DNA of 17,885 nucleotides from Candidatus Aenigmatarchaeota archaeon (GCA_017608955.1 JAFCEW010000003.1:1-17885), one strand, 5' to 3'. Counted from the first letter of the stretch, positions 1 to 6,513 are shown. Notes: generated by a model from the sequence alone, not told the origin. Translations and numbers: made by a program.

Positions 1-537
1 TTCAAAAATCTATACTCAAGCAAAATGGAAGAAGACAAAATGAAAGAATATTACAAAAAAATTGCTGATGAAATTACTAGATATTCTGACAAAGTCGAAA
101 AAATAATTTTAGCTGGTCCTGGATTCACAAAAGAGCATGTTAATAAATTATTAGACAACAAAAAAATAATTTTAGAGAACTGTTATTCTAGTTCTGAAGC
201 AGGAATAAATGAAATAATTAAAAAAGGAGTTTTGGAAAAAGTTTTGAAGGAAAGTGAAATATTAAAGGAAACAAGATTGATAAATGAATTTTTTACTCAT
301 TTAAATAAAGATGATGGATTTGCTATTTATGGATTAGATGAAATTAAAAAAGCAAACGAAATTGGCGCTATAGACATACTTTTAATTTGTCTTGATAAAA
401 TTAATGATATTGAAGATATAGCAAAGGATGTTGAAAAAAAACAAGGTAAAGTTGAAATTATTTCCAAAGAACATGATTTAGGAGAGCAATTCTTTAAAAT
501 GGGTGGATTAGGAGCGATTTTAAGATTTAAGGTGTAA
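1..537 (+). CDS. pelA: Pelota (Dom34), C-terminal part, 5' end outside window
   Basis: This is the ribosome-rescue factor pelota, an eRF1 paralogue that works with an EF1A-type GTPase to release stalled ribosomes. The frame is open to base 1, so the gene starts upstream; about 178 of the usual roughly 350 residues are visible. They cover the end of the eRF1-like central domain (KIILAGPGFTKEHV, then SSSEAGINEIIKKG) and the L7Ae-like third domain (ETRLINEF, then AIYGLDEIKKANEIGAID), ending in the family's closing signature GGLGAILRFKV. An internal ATG at position 25 is not the true start, because the upstream codons continue the family alignment. The last 11 bases overlap the convergent endA gene. 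The family assignment is secure from the motifs; the missing N-terminal domain cannot be judged. Confidence 0.93.
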   Translation, partial: FKNLYSSKMEEDKMKEYYKKIADEITRYSDKVEKIILAGPGFTKEHVNKLLDNKKIILENCYSSSEAGINEIIKKGVLEKVLKESEILKETRLINEFFTHLNKDDGFAIYGLDEIKKANEIGAIDILLICLDKINDIEDIAKDVEKKQGKVEIISKEHDLGEQFFKMGGLGAILRFKV

Positions 538-1045
538 TCCTCTTTATACTAAAATATGTTACGTCATTTTCCGAATCAACTATAGCCCATATCATCTCAC
601 TTCTGATATTTTGTGCTAATCTAACAGCTCTTGATAATTCTGGGAATGAACATGTAAATTCTTCAGGAATTGCATGAACTACCCATTTCGTATGCTCATG
701 AGCTGCCTTACGTCCTTTCTTTATTTTAACACCTCTGTCATAGACTCTAAAATCGCAACCAAATTTCAGCCCAGTTCTAACTATAAATCCTCTTTCTCTT
801 AGATCAGAATAAACAATAAATCTTGCATGAAAGTTTCTTTCTTTTTCTTCAGCATATTTTAGAAAGTCTTTGAATTTTAATTTCTTTTTTTCGTAAATTA
901 TTTCAATTTTTTTCTTTTTTAATAAATATGCAGCTTCGGCTAGGCTTAATTCTAACTCCTTTTCCAATTCTTTTCCATATCCAGATTTTTCCAAATCTTT
1001 ATCTTTTGAAATAACAACTCTTAATCCATTCAATATGCCTTTCAT
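527..1045 (-). CDS. endA: tRNA-splicing endonuclease EndA, with catalytic Lys replaced by Ser
   Basis: EndA cuts introns from pre-tRNA at bulge-helix-bulge (BHB) motifs. The protein has 172 residues, the size of the homotetrameric (alpha-4) form such as the 179-residue Methanocaldococcus enzyme, with both the N-terminal domain and the C-terminal nuclease domain (RERGFIVRTGLKFGCDFRVY ... RLAQNIRSEMIWAIVD). Of the catalytic triad, Tyr102 and His118 are present, but the lysine expected right after the NIR segment is Ser149 (codon AGT at 599-601). Between Tyr102 and His118 there are about six extra, lysine-rich residues (VKIKKGRKAA). I start at ATG 1045; a GTG at 1054 would add three residues. 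A TATA-like TTTAAATA at about 1069-1076 lies 27 bases upstream, which would suit a leaderless message. The intron-bearing tRNA-Phe gene lies just upstream on the same strand. The 3' end overlaps pelota. Family is certain; whether it is fully active is open. Confidence 0.93.
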   Translation of the reverse strand: MKGILNGLRVVISKDKDLEKSGYGKELEKELELSLAEAAYLLKKKKIEIIYEKKKLKFKDFLKYAEEKERNFHARFIVYSDLRERGFIVRTGLKFGCDFRVYDRGVKIKKGRKAAHEHTKWVVHAIPEEFTCSFPELSRAVRLAQNIRSEMIWAIVDSENDVTYFSIKRITP

Positions 1046-1079
1046 AATATTCACTTATCTATTGTTTATTTAAACTTAG

Positions 1080-1169
1080 TGGGAAGAGTGGGATTTTCAG
1101 GGCGAACCTTTTGAACCCACAACATCACGGTCTTCAGCCGTGTGCTCTCCCAGATTGAGCTACCTTCCC
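1080..1169 (-). tRNA. tRNA-Phe(GAA) with a 16-nt intron in the T-loop
   Basis: The minus strand folds as a complete cloverleaf. The acceptor stem is GGGAAGG with TCTTCCC (one G-U), the D-stem GCTC/GAGC, the anticodon stem CACGG/CCGTG with loop CTGAAGA (anticodon GAA), and the T-stem GTGGG/CCCAC. The discriminator is A and no CCA is encoded. The T-loop region is 23 nt instead of 7; removing 1094-1109 restores the standard loop TTCAAAT and a 74-nt mature tRNA. There is no intron at the usual 37/38 site. The gene is followed 34 bases later by endA on the same strand. Confidence 0.96.
1094..1109 (-). other. Non-canonical tRNA-Phe intron at position 59/60
   Basis: The intron on the minus strand is AGGTTCGCCCTGAAAA. 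The T-stem GTGGG/CCCAC is the outer helix. Exon TTCA pairs with intron TGAA as a 4-bp central helix. There are 3-nt bulges AAA (5' side) and AAT (3' side), and an inner GG/CC helix closes a TTCGC loop. Cutting after the second base of each bulge, as EndA is known to do, yields exactly TTCAAAT. This is the strict BHB geometry. Confidence 0.92.
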
Positions 1170-1193
1170 ATTTAACTTTATTATAACACAATA

Positions 1194-1203
1194 ACTTTTA
1201 AAG
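1194..1203 (-). promoter_or_regulatory. TATA box for tRNA-Phe
   Basis: The minus strand reads CTTTAAAAGT, centred about 29 bases upstream of the tRNA 5' end, the usual distance for an archaeal TATA box. It overlaps the last codons of the glycosyltransferase gene. The same core TTTAAAAG occurs before rpl7ae and rps13. Confidence 0.6.
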
Positions 1204-1875
1204 TTTATTCAAATTATATTTTATTCCTTGTTTTAAAATAAAGAGCGTAATGCCAGCTACCATTCTTGTTCCCTTAAAAAATTCTCTTTTATATTTATAA
1301 TGTATAGAAACAGGAGCATTTACAATTCTAAATTTATTTTTTATTGCTTGGATTAACATTGCATTATCAATTATATATCCTCCATGAATTTTCAATTTTT
1401 TCACAACATCTATTTTCATTGCAATAAATCCACAATTTGTATCTTTCAAATTCGTTCTGAATAAAATATTAAAAATAGTTCTCCAAACAAAATTTCCCAT
1501 CCTATGTCTAAAAGGAATTTGTTTCCAATTTCTACATCCAACCACATAATCTGCTTTTCCTTTTTGTATTGGTTTTATAAGTTTTGGAGCATCTTTAACA
1601 GAATATTGCCTGTCAGAATCAGCAACTACAATTATGTCAACATTATGATTTTTCAGGAAATATTTAAAGCCGGTTTTTAATGCTTCACCTTTTCCTTTAT
1701 TTTTTTTATGTATTAGAAGAGTCACTTTATTTTTTCTTGCTATTTCACCAGTTTTATCTTTTGACCCATCATCTACAACAACAATCTTAGAATTAGGAAG
1801 ATATTTTTTTGCTTCTTGTATAACTATCTGAATATTCTTTTCTTCATTATATGCTGGAAATAAAATACCTATCAT
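1198..1875 (-). CDS. Family 2 glycosyltransferase, dolichol-phosphate sugar synthase type
   Basis: The 225 residues form a compact GT-A domain of glycosyltransferase family 2. Visible motifs are the nucleotide-binding start GILFPAYNEEKN (3-14), VVVDDGSKDKT (32-42), the metal-binding DSD at 86-88 in the position of the usual DxD, and KDTNCGFIAMK (144-154), matching the acceptor-side DxxSGF motif. Members closest in layout move a sugar from a nucleotide donor to a polyprenyl phosphate for protein glycosylation or lipid-linked glycans. The C-terminal membrane helices found in some relatives are absent, so it is probably cytosolic or peripheral, like DPM1. The donor and acceptor cannot be read from the sequence. 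It lies 32 bases downstream of the 50-residue four-Cys gene and may share its transcript. Confidence 0.88.
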   Translation of the reverse strand: MIGILFPAYNEEKNIQIVIQEAKKYLPNSKIVVVDDGSKDKTGEIARKNKVTLLIHKKNKGKGEALKTGFKYFLKNHNVDIIVVADSDRQYSVKDAPKLIKPIQKGKADYVVGCRNWKQIPFRHRMGNFVWRTIFNILFRTNLKDTNCGFIAMKIDVVKKLKIHGGYIIDNAMLIQAIKNKFRIVNAPVSIHYKYKREFFKGTRMVAGITLFILKQGIKYNLNKL

Positions 1876-1907
1876 TCAATCAAAGTTTATTTACTATTTT
1901 TTTAAAT

Positions 1908-2060
1908 TTATCTACTACTAAGCTTTTTTTCAATTCTTTCTAATATTTTAAGGATCTCATCTAATTTTCTATTGGCATAACTTCTTTGTAGAACTGCAGA
2001 CATTAAAGGGCAATTAGTATATTCTTTGCAATTCTTACATTCTTCTAAAATACAACTCAT
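1908..2060 (-). CDS. Small four-cysteine protein (50 aa), function unknown
   Basis: An ATG at 2060 opens a 50-residue frame on the minus strand. The N-terminus is cysteine-rich, with Cys3, Cys8, Cys11 and Cys17 in the segment CILEECKNCKEYTNCPL, followed by a charged helix-like tail (LDEILKILERIEKKL) that could form a coiled coil. The four cysteines could hold a zinc ion or a small Fe-S cluster. Support for a real gene: the frame fills the space between a divergent promoter region and the glycosyltransferase, has a regular amino-acid composition, and its cysteines are clustered rather than scattered. I do not recognise a named family and assign no function. Confidence 0.68.
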   Translation of the reverse strand: MSCILEECKNCKEYTNCPLMSAVLQRSYANRKLDEILKILERIEKKLSSR

Positions 2061-2098
2061 ATAACACAAATTTATGTGTATAAATCCTTTTAAATTTT
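2061..2098. promoter_or_regulatory. Divergent promoter region, four-Cys gene and bud32
   Basis: This 38-base AT-rich spacer separates the divergent genes. On the plus strand TTTATG at 2071 lies about 26 bases before the bud32 ATG, suggesting a leaderless message. On the minus strand TTTAAAAGG and TTTATACAC are candidate TATA boxes for the four-Cys gene. No Shine-Dalgarno sequence precedes either start. The exact boxes are uncertain. Confidence 0.45.
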
Positions 2099-2704
2099 AT
2101 GGAGATAATTAGTCAAGGAGCAGAAGCAAAACTATACTCAGATAGAAAAAAGGTAATAAAAGATAGAATAAAGAAAAATTACAGAATTAAACAATTAGAC
2201 GAAATGCTAAGAAAAACAAGAACAAAAGAAGAAGCAAATTTAATAACAGCAGCAAGGAGAGCAGGTGTTCCAACACCATTTCTTTATGAAATAGATAAAA
2301 ACAAAATAATTATGGAATATATCCAAGGAAAAACAATAAAAGAAATTTTTCAAAAATCAGATGAAAATAAAATAAAAAAATTAAGTAAAAATATAGGACA
2401 ATTAATAGGAAAATTACATTCTAATGGAATTATACACGGAGATTTGACAACATCAAATATGATACTAAGAGATAATAAAATATATTTTATTGATTTTGGT
2501 TTAGGTTATTTTTCGCAAAAAATAGAAGATCAAGGAACGGATTTGAGATTGTTATATAATGCTTTAAAATCTACACATTTCAAAATTTTAAATATCTCTT
2601 GGAATAACATAATACAAGGATATAGAAAAGAATATAAACATGCAGAAAAAGTTTTAAAAAAGGTGAAAGAAATTGAAAGTCGTACTAGATATGCTAAAAA
2701 ATAA
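2099..2704 (+). CDS. bud32: Bud32 (PRPK) kinase of the KEOPS complex
   Basis: Bud32 is the small atypical kinase/ATPase of KEOPS, which with Kae1 makes the t6A37 modification on tRNAs reading ANN codons. The 201 residues show the family pattern: Lys21 in VIKDRIKKNYR, the signature LDEMLRKTRTKEEANLI (33-49), RRAGVPTPFLY (53-63), the catalytic loop HGDLTTSN (113-120), the metal-binding DFG (132-134), and the basic tail ESRTRYAKK. It stands alone here, whereas several archaea fuse Kae1 and Bud32 in one polypeptide; Kae1 is not in the window. The gene heads a plus-strand run with a small membrane protein, rps15 and rps3ae, and its end overlaps the next gene by 14 bases. Confidence 0.94.
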   Translation: MEIISQGAEAKLYSDRKKVIKDRIKKNYRIKQLDEMLRKTRTKEEANLITAARRAGVPTPFLYEIDKNKIIMEYIQGKTIKEIFQKSDENKIKKLSKNIGQLIGKLHSNGIIHGDLTTSNMILRDNKIYFIDFGLGYFSQKIEDQGTDLRLLYNALKSTHFKILNISWNNIIQGYRKEYKHAEKVLKKVKEIESRTRYAKK

Positions 2705-2906
2705 AGATAGATTTGTAAAAATAGAAGGATATTGTATCTTAGCACTTATAGTTGGAGCTTTGGTTTTATCCGGAGGAATAGGTTTAAGTATTTTAAATCC
2801 AAAAGGAATTTCTGCAATATTAGCTATGTTAGGTAGTATAATATCTTTTGTAGCTGTTGTTGCATTGATATTTGTATGGTTGATCAAAGAATTCAAAGGT
2901 GAATAA
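2691..2906 (+). CDS. Small two-helix membrane protein (71 aa)
   Basis: The 71-residue product has a short basic N-terminus (MLKNKDRFVKIEG) and two hydrophobic segments, roughly residues 14-32 (CILALIVGALVLSGGIGLS) and 39-64, ending in the charged tail IKEFKGE. I chose ATG 2691; a TTG at 2673 would add six residues deeper inside bud32. The frame overlaps bud32 by 14 bases, and its TAA directly abuts the rps15 start, so it is probably co-translated with its neighbours. I recognise no family. Its place between a tRNA-modification kinase and ribosomal genes looks like operon packing and does not point to a role. Confidence 0.75.
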   Translation: MLKNKDRFVKIEGYCILALIVGALVLSGGIGLSILNPKGISAILAMLGSIISFVAVVALIFVWLIKEFKGE

Positions 2907-3368
2907 GTGGCAAGAATTCATGCAAGAAGAAAAGGTAAGTCTGGGAGTAAGAGACCAAGTATAAAAACTCCTCAGAAATGGATTAGATATAAAAAAAATG
3001 AAGTTGAAAAAATAATAATCAAATTAGCAAAAGAAGGTAAATCTAGTTCTGAAATAGGTCTTATATTAAGAGACCAATTTGGAGTTCCATTAGCAAAACT
3101 TGTTACAGGAGAAAAAATTTCACAAATAATGAAAAAAAATAATTTATATCCAAAAATTCCCGAAGATTTATTCAATTTGTTAAAAAAAGCTGTTAATCTA
3201 AGAAACCATTTACAAAAAAATAAAAAAGATAGTACATCAAAGAGAGGATTAGAACTTTTAGAATCAAAAATAAGAAGGTTGGGGAAATATTATGTTAAAA
3301 ATAAAGTCTTACCAGAAGATTGGAAATATGATCCAGAAAAAGCAAAATTGTTAGTACAAGAAAAGTGA
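2907..3368 (+). CDS. rps15: Ribosomal protein S15 (archaeal/eukaryotic S13 type)
   Basis: This is the small-subunit primary binding protein of the 16S central domain. The 153 residues contain the archaeal/eukaryotic N-terminal extension (MARIHARRKGKSGSKRP), then EVEKIIIKLAKEGKSSSEIG and the core S15 fold with LLKKAVNLRNHL and the conserved SKRGLELLESKIRRLGKYY (about 109-128). The start is GTG at 2907, immediately after the stop of the preceding gene; AAGGTGA at about 2897-2903 is a well-placed ribosome-binding site. rps3ae follows after 4 bases. Confidence 0.96.
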   Translation: MARIHARRKGKSGSKRPSIKTPQKWIRYKKNEVEKIIIKLAKEGKSSSEIGLILRDQFGVPLAKLVTGEKISQIMKKNNLYPKIPEDLFNLLKKAVNLRNHLQKNKKDSTSKRGLELLESKIRRLGKYYVKNKVLPEDWKYDPEKAKLLVQEK

Positions 3369-3372
3369 TAAT

Positions 3373-3930
3373 ATGGCAAAAAAACTAAAAGGAAAAGAAT
3401 GGTATGAAATTGTTTCTCCAAAATTATTTAATAATAAAATAATAGGAGAGACATTAGCTGGTGATCCAAAAACATTAATTGATAGAAGAATTGAAACTTC
3501 ACTTATAAATTTGATAGATGATTTGAGTAAATATTATTACAAAATATTTTTCAGAATAAAAGAAATTAAAGAAAATAAATTATATACAGAATTTGATTCT
3601 TTGGAATGCTTAAGAGATTATATAATGAGAATGATTAGACATAGAATTGAAAGGATTGATATAGTACAGGAGTTAGAAACAAAAGACAAAATCAAAATTA
3701 GAATAAAAACAATAACAATCACAAATAGGAGAGTCAGTAAAAGTATTGAAAAATCAATATCAGAATTTGTAAAAAAACAAATAGAAAAAGAAGTTACTTC
3801 AACAAATTTAGATGATATTATTAAAAAAATAATTGAAGACAAAATCAAAAATAATATTTTAAAAAATGGAAGTAAGATTTATCCTTTAAGAACATTTGAA
3901 ATAAGAAAAATTGTTAGATTAAATAAATAA
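3373..3930 (+). CDS. rps3ae: Ribosomal protein S3Ae (eS1)
   Basis: This small-subunit protein is found in archaea and eukaryotes but not bacteria. The 185 residues start with KGKEWYEIVSPKLFNNKIIGET (6-27), the family hallmark, followed by the RRIETSLINLIDDLSKYYYK segment and ending in YPLRTFEIRKIVRL. The length is typical for archaea. It is the last gene of the bud32-rps15 run; its final 12 bases overlap the convergent protease gene. Confidence 0.95.
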   Translation: MAKKLKGKEWYEIVSPKLFNNKIIGETLAGDPKTLIDRRIETSLINLIDDLSKYYYKIFFRIKEIKENKLYTEFDSLECLRDYIMRMIRHRIERIDIVQELETKDKIKIRIKTITITNRRVSKSIEKSISEFVKKQIEKEVTSTNLDDIIKKIIEDKIKNNILKNGSKIYPLRTFEIRKIVRLNK

Positions 3931-5088
3931 ATTTACTATTTTCTCAATTCCTATTAAGTTTATAATAACTAATCCATATGTGAAAAATGTTAAACCAAGA
4001 ATTAATGATTTTGAATATTTTTTACAATATTTTTCAAAAAATGCATACCACATAACTCCACCATCAAAAGGCAAAAATGGCAATAAATTTATGATCGCAA
4101 CATTTATATCCAAAAATATTATCCAACTCAATAATCTATTTGTCCAGCTAAATATATCTAAAGAAATAGATGGCTGACCAAGAAAACTCAATTTATCTGT
4201 ATATCCAAATTTTGTTGACACATTTTCAATCCCTATGAATGCTATTGATTCATTTTGAGGATTGGCTATAGTATTAAATTCATATTCCCCATTTGTTGTA
4301 ACAATATTTATTTTATCACCAGGATTTAGAGAAAGTAATACATTTTTAAAATCATAATAGTTTTTAATTTCATTTCCATTAACTTGTATTATAGTTCCAT
4401 TCAATCCAACTTCTTTTGCAGGTGTATTATTTATAAGTCCTTCGAATTGAACTCCTTCTGGTTTATAGATTTTTGATCCAATATAGTTATATGATAAAAG
4501 TAGACCACTCAAAACAAAAAATAAAATTATATTTGCTATACTACCAACAGAGGCAATTTTCATTCTCTTGATTGGCTTAGATTTTTTGAATTGATTTTCA
4601 TCTGGTTCTACAAATGCTCCAGGAAAAATTAAAAGCCATATAAAACCTAAAGATTTTATTTTAATTTTTTCGGCTGCCATCAAAAATCCATGACTTAATT
4701 CATGCGGTGTTATTATGACAAAAATACTTATTATCCAAAACCAAAATGGAACACAAAATGCATGTGTACACAATCCTTTTATAGGAACTGAAGGAAGTAC
4801 AAGTTTTGTTGTTGCTCCTGTTTCAGGTTTTTCTATCATAGTCTGAGTCAATTTTAATAATAAAACCATACCACCAATAGAAACAGCAAATGCGATTACA
4901 ACTGATACAATACCAAATATTTTAAAGAATTTTTTATGTTTTTTTGCAATTTCCTTTATTTTTTTCCTACCTTTTTTTGTTCTTCTATAAATCACACCTT
5001 GTTTGAATTCTATATTTTTTCTATCGAAATATAATATTATAAATAATAAAACGAAAAATCCAATTATAGATATAGTTTCTATACTCAT
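3919..5088 (-). CDS. Site-2-protease-like membrane metalloprotease (M50) with PDZ domain
   Basis: This is an intramembrane zinc protease of the S2P/RseP class, which cuts membrane-spanning substrates such as anti-sigma factors or membrane-bound regulators. The 389 residues show an N-terminal helix (about 5-22), a basic region, a second helix (about 56-80), the zinc motif HELSH at 129-133 within a membrane segment, GAFVEPDE just after it as in archaeal members, a PDZ domain (about 215-277), and the third-ligand motif NLLPFLPFDGG at 334-344 (Asp342). All active-site residues are present. ATG 5088 is chosen; a GTG at 5097 would add three residues. A TATA-like stretch at 5113-5123 lies 26 bases before this ATG, in keeping with a leaderless message. 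The substrate is not evident from the neighbours. Confidence 0.92.
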   Translation of the reverse strand: MSIETISIIGFFVLLFIILYFDRKNIEFKQGVIYRRTKKGRKKIKEIAKKHKKFFKIFGIVSVVIAFAVSIGGMVLLLKLTQTMIEKPETGATTKLVLPSVPIKGLCTHAFCVPFWFWIISIFVIITPHELSHGFLMAAEKIKIKSLGFIWLLIFPGAFVEPDENQFKKSKPIKRMKIASVGSIANIILFFVLSGLLLSYNYIGSKIYKPEGVQFEGLINNTPAKEVGLNGTIIQVNGNEIKNYYDFKNVLLSLNPGDKINIVTTNGEYEFNTIANPQNESIAFIGIENVSTKFGYTDKLSFLGQPSISLDIFSWTNRLLSWIIFLDINVAIINLLPFLPFDGGVMWYAFFEKYCKKYSKSLILGLTFFTYGLVIINLIGIEKIVNLFI

Positions 5089-5108
5089 TTCAAACACTTT
5101 ACAAAATA

Positions 5109-5124
5109 CTTATTTTTATAAATA
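5109..5124. promoter_or_regulatory. Shared TATA region between divergent membrane-protein genes
   Basis: CTTATTTTTATAAATA in the 59-base spacer offers TTTATAAAAATA on the minus strand, 26 bases before the protease ATG, and TTTATAAAT on the plus strand before the gene at 5148. The two genes may be fired from overlapping boxes. Confidence 0.45.
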
Positions 5125-5147
5125 CTAATTATTAAAAGGTTTGGAAT

Positions 5148-5903
5148 ATGGTAATAGAATATGTAAAAAAAGCATGGGACACGTATAAAAACAATGCAAC
5201 TAGTTTTATAGTTGCCAAAATAGTATCAATTGTTATAGTAGGTATAATAGCAGCAATAGGAATAGGAACAATCTTTTCTTCATTTGGTTGGATGAGAATG
5301 GCGGAATTTAGTACAGAAGAACAAATAGCAGCATATATAGAACAAATAATGCAAAGTCCTATGGCACAATTTTCAATTTTAATGGGACTTGGCGGAGCAA
5401 TAATATTCTTTTTATTGGCAGCGATAGCAGGAGTACTACTAAAAATAGGGATATATGGAATGGCAGCAGAATCTTTGAGAGGAAGAACTAAAGTAGAGAC
5501 AATGTTTAAAATAGCTCGACAAAAAGGATTAAATGCGATAGCAGCAGCTGTAATTATGGGCATAGTATTTTTCATCTTATTGATGATAATGGAAGGATTA
5601 TCTATAGCTTTGCCATTAGTAGGAACAGTAATAGGATTTATAATATTGATAGCAGTAGCAATACTATTTGTTTTAGTTCCTCCAGCAATAGTAATTGAAA
5701 GAACAGGAGTGTTAAATTCGATACAGAAAGCTGTAAAAATAGCAAAAAAGAATTATTTTGAATTACTAGGATTGCTTATAATATATGGAATAGTAACACT
5801 TTTGGTTGCATGGATACCAATAGTAGGACCATTAGTTATTTTATTAGTAATTGGGCCAATGTTATCAATAAGTCTCGTGTTCTTTTATAGAAAGAAAAAA
5901 TAG
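5148..5903 (+). CDS. Six-helix integral membrane protein, function unknown
   Basis: The 251-residue product is almost entirely hydrophobic, with about six membrane segments near residues 19-45, 76-100, 130-148, 155-180, 206-222 and 226-246, and a basic C-terminal tail (YRKKK). It starts MVIEYVKKAWDTYKNN, and an internal stretch (NSIQKAVKIAKKNYFELLG) resembles the start, suggesting a duplicated unit. This layout recalls the broad DUF4013/DUF975 group of archaeal and bacterial membrane proteins, but I cannot place it firmly. AAAGG at 5135-5139 gives a ribosome-binding site for ATG 5148. It has no obvious polar or charged catalytic residues inside the helices. Confidence 0.82.
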   Translation: MVIEYVKKAWDTYKNNATSFIVAKIVSIVIVGIIAAIGIGTIFSSFGWMRMAEFSTEEQIAAYIEQIMQSPMAQFSILMGLGGAIIFFLLAAIAGVLLKIGIYGMAAESLRGRTKVETMFKIARQKGLNAIAAAVIMGIVFFILLMIMEGLSIALPLVGTVIGFIILIAVAILFVLVPPAIVIERTGVLNSIQKAVKIAKKNYFELLGLLIIYGIVTLLVAWIPIVGPLVILLVIGPMLSISLVFFYRKKK

Positions 5904-5904
5904 A

Positions 5905-5934
5905 TTTTTTCTTTTTTTAATTTTTTAGATTTTT
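5905..5934 (+). terminator. T-rich transcription terminator
   Basis: Directly after the stop of the membrane protein gene, the plus strand has several runs of six or seven T, the usual archaeal termination signal. No strong hairpin precedes it. It would stop plus-strand transcription before the tRNA-Leu gene on the other strand. Confidence 0.6.
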
Positions 5935-5954
5935 CTAAAGTTATTACGATTTAG

Positions 5955-6038
5955 TGCAGGGGCTGGGATTCGAACCCAGGAACTCACTAAGAGACAGGAT
6001 CTTAAGTCCTGCGCCTTTGACCACTTGGCTACCCCTGC
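5955..6038 (-). tRNA. tRNA-Leu(UAA)
   Basis: A class II cloverleaf without an intron. The acceptor stem is GCAGGGG/CCCCTGC, the D-stem GCC/GGC, the anticodon stem CAGGA/TCCTG with loop CTTAAGA (anticodon TAA), a long variable arm typical of leucine tRNA, and T-stem CTGGG/CCCAG with loop TTCGAAT. The discriminator is A, and no CCA is encoded. It lies downstream of the DUF1003 gene on the same strand. Confidence 0.97.
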
Positions 6039-6061
6039 ATATAGCTAAGTAATATAATTTT

Positions 6062-6071
6062 TATTTTAAAT
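6062..6071 (-). promoter_or_regulatory. TATA box for tRNA-Leu
   Basis: The minus strand reads ATTTAAAATA, centred about 29 bases upstream of the tRNA-Leu 5' end. It lies in the 58-base gap after the DUF1003 gene. Confidence 0.55.
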
Positions 6072-6096
6072 ACATTAAGTTTTTAGAAAAAGATAT

Positions 6097-6513
6097 TTAT
6101 TTTTTCTTTTGAACAGAATTTAATATTTTTTTAACATCTCTTTTTATATTTCTTATTTCTTTTGCAACAGCTCTATTTATTTTATAATCTCTATACATCT
6201 TTTCCTTTTCTCTTTCTGCCTCTCTATTTTGACTCATAAGAATTATTGGTGCTTGAACAGCAGCTAAACACGATAAAATAAAATTTAGTAAAATAAATGG
6301 ATACGGATCCCATGCACCAAGCCATGCCTTTATATTCAAATATATCCAAATTACCATGAAAACAAATAAAATACCAATGAATTTCCATGTACCACAAAAT
6401 TTTGTTACTACATCAGCAGCTCTTTGTCCTTTTGTTCGTTTTGGTAAAGTAATACGTTTCATTTCAAGAATTTCATCAATTACTTTTGCAGGTCTTTCTT
6501 TTTTTCTAGGCAT
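6097..6513 (-). CDS. DUF1003 family membrane protein
   Basis: The 138 residues match the DUF1003 pattern: ADVVTKFCGTWKFIGILFVF, WDPYPFILLNFILSCLAAVQ and APIILMSQNREAEREK. There are two membrane segments (about 44-60 and 71-93) and a charged, probably helical cytosolic tail rich in Lys and Arg. The biochemical role of the family is unknown to me. It sits 20 bases after rpoD on the same strand, where other archaea usually continue with rpl18e-rpl13-rps9, so it may be read with the ribosomal operon. ATG 6513 starts just before the RTxGQRAAD segment, a normal length for the family. Confidence 0.92.
   Translation of the reverse strand: MPRKKERPAKVIDEILEMKRITLPKRTKGQRAADVVTKFCGTWKFIGILFVFMVIWIYLNIKAWLGAWDPYPFILLNFILSCLAAVQAPIILMSQNREAEREKEKMYRDYKINRAVAKEIRNIKRDVKKILNSVQKKK

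Noticed and set aside
527..1045. EndA as a non-catalytic structural subunit of a heterotetramer
   Set aside because: Tyr and His of the triad and the conserved strands are kept, whereas structural subunits usually lose the triad. It stays possible that a partner exists elsewhere.
1093..1110. Extra T-loop bases of tRNA-Phe as sequencing error or a decayed tRNA
   Set aside because: The insert fits a strict BHB to the base, and its removal gives a perfect cloverleaf; decay or error would not do this.
2654..2896. 80-codon minus-strand frame over the bud32/rps15 spacer
   Set aside because: It is antisense to the 71-residue membrane protein, which has better start context and hydrophobic periodicity.
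5132..5575. 147-codon open frame on the minus strand opposite the six-helix membrane protein
   Set aside because: It is antisense to a gene with a ribosome-binding site and regular membrane segments, and its composition mirrors that gene; no family features.
5955..6038. Possible intron in tRNA-Leu
   Set aside because: The extra bases form the long variable arm normal for leucine tRNA; all loops have standard length.
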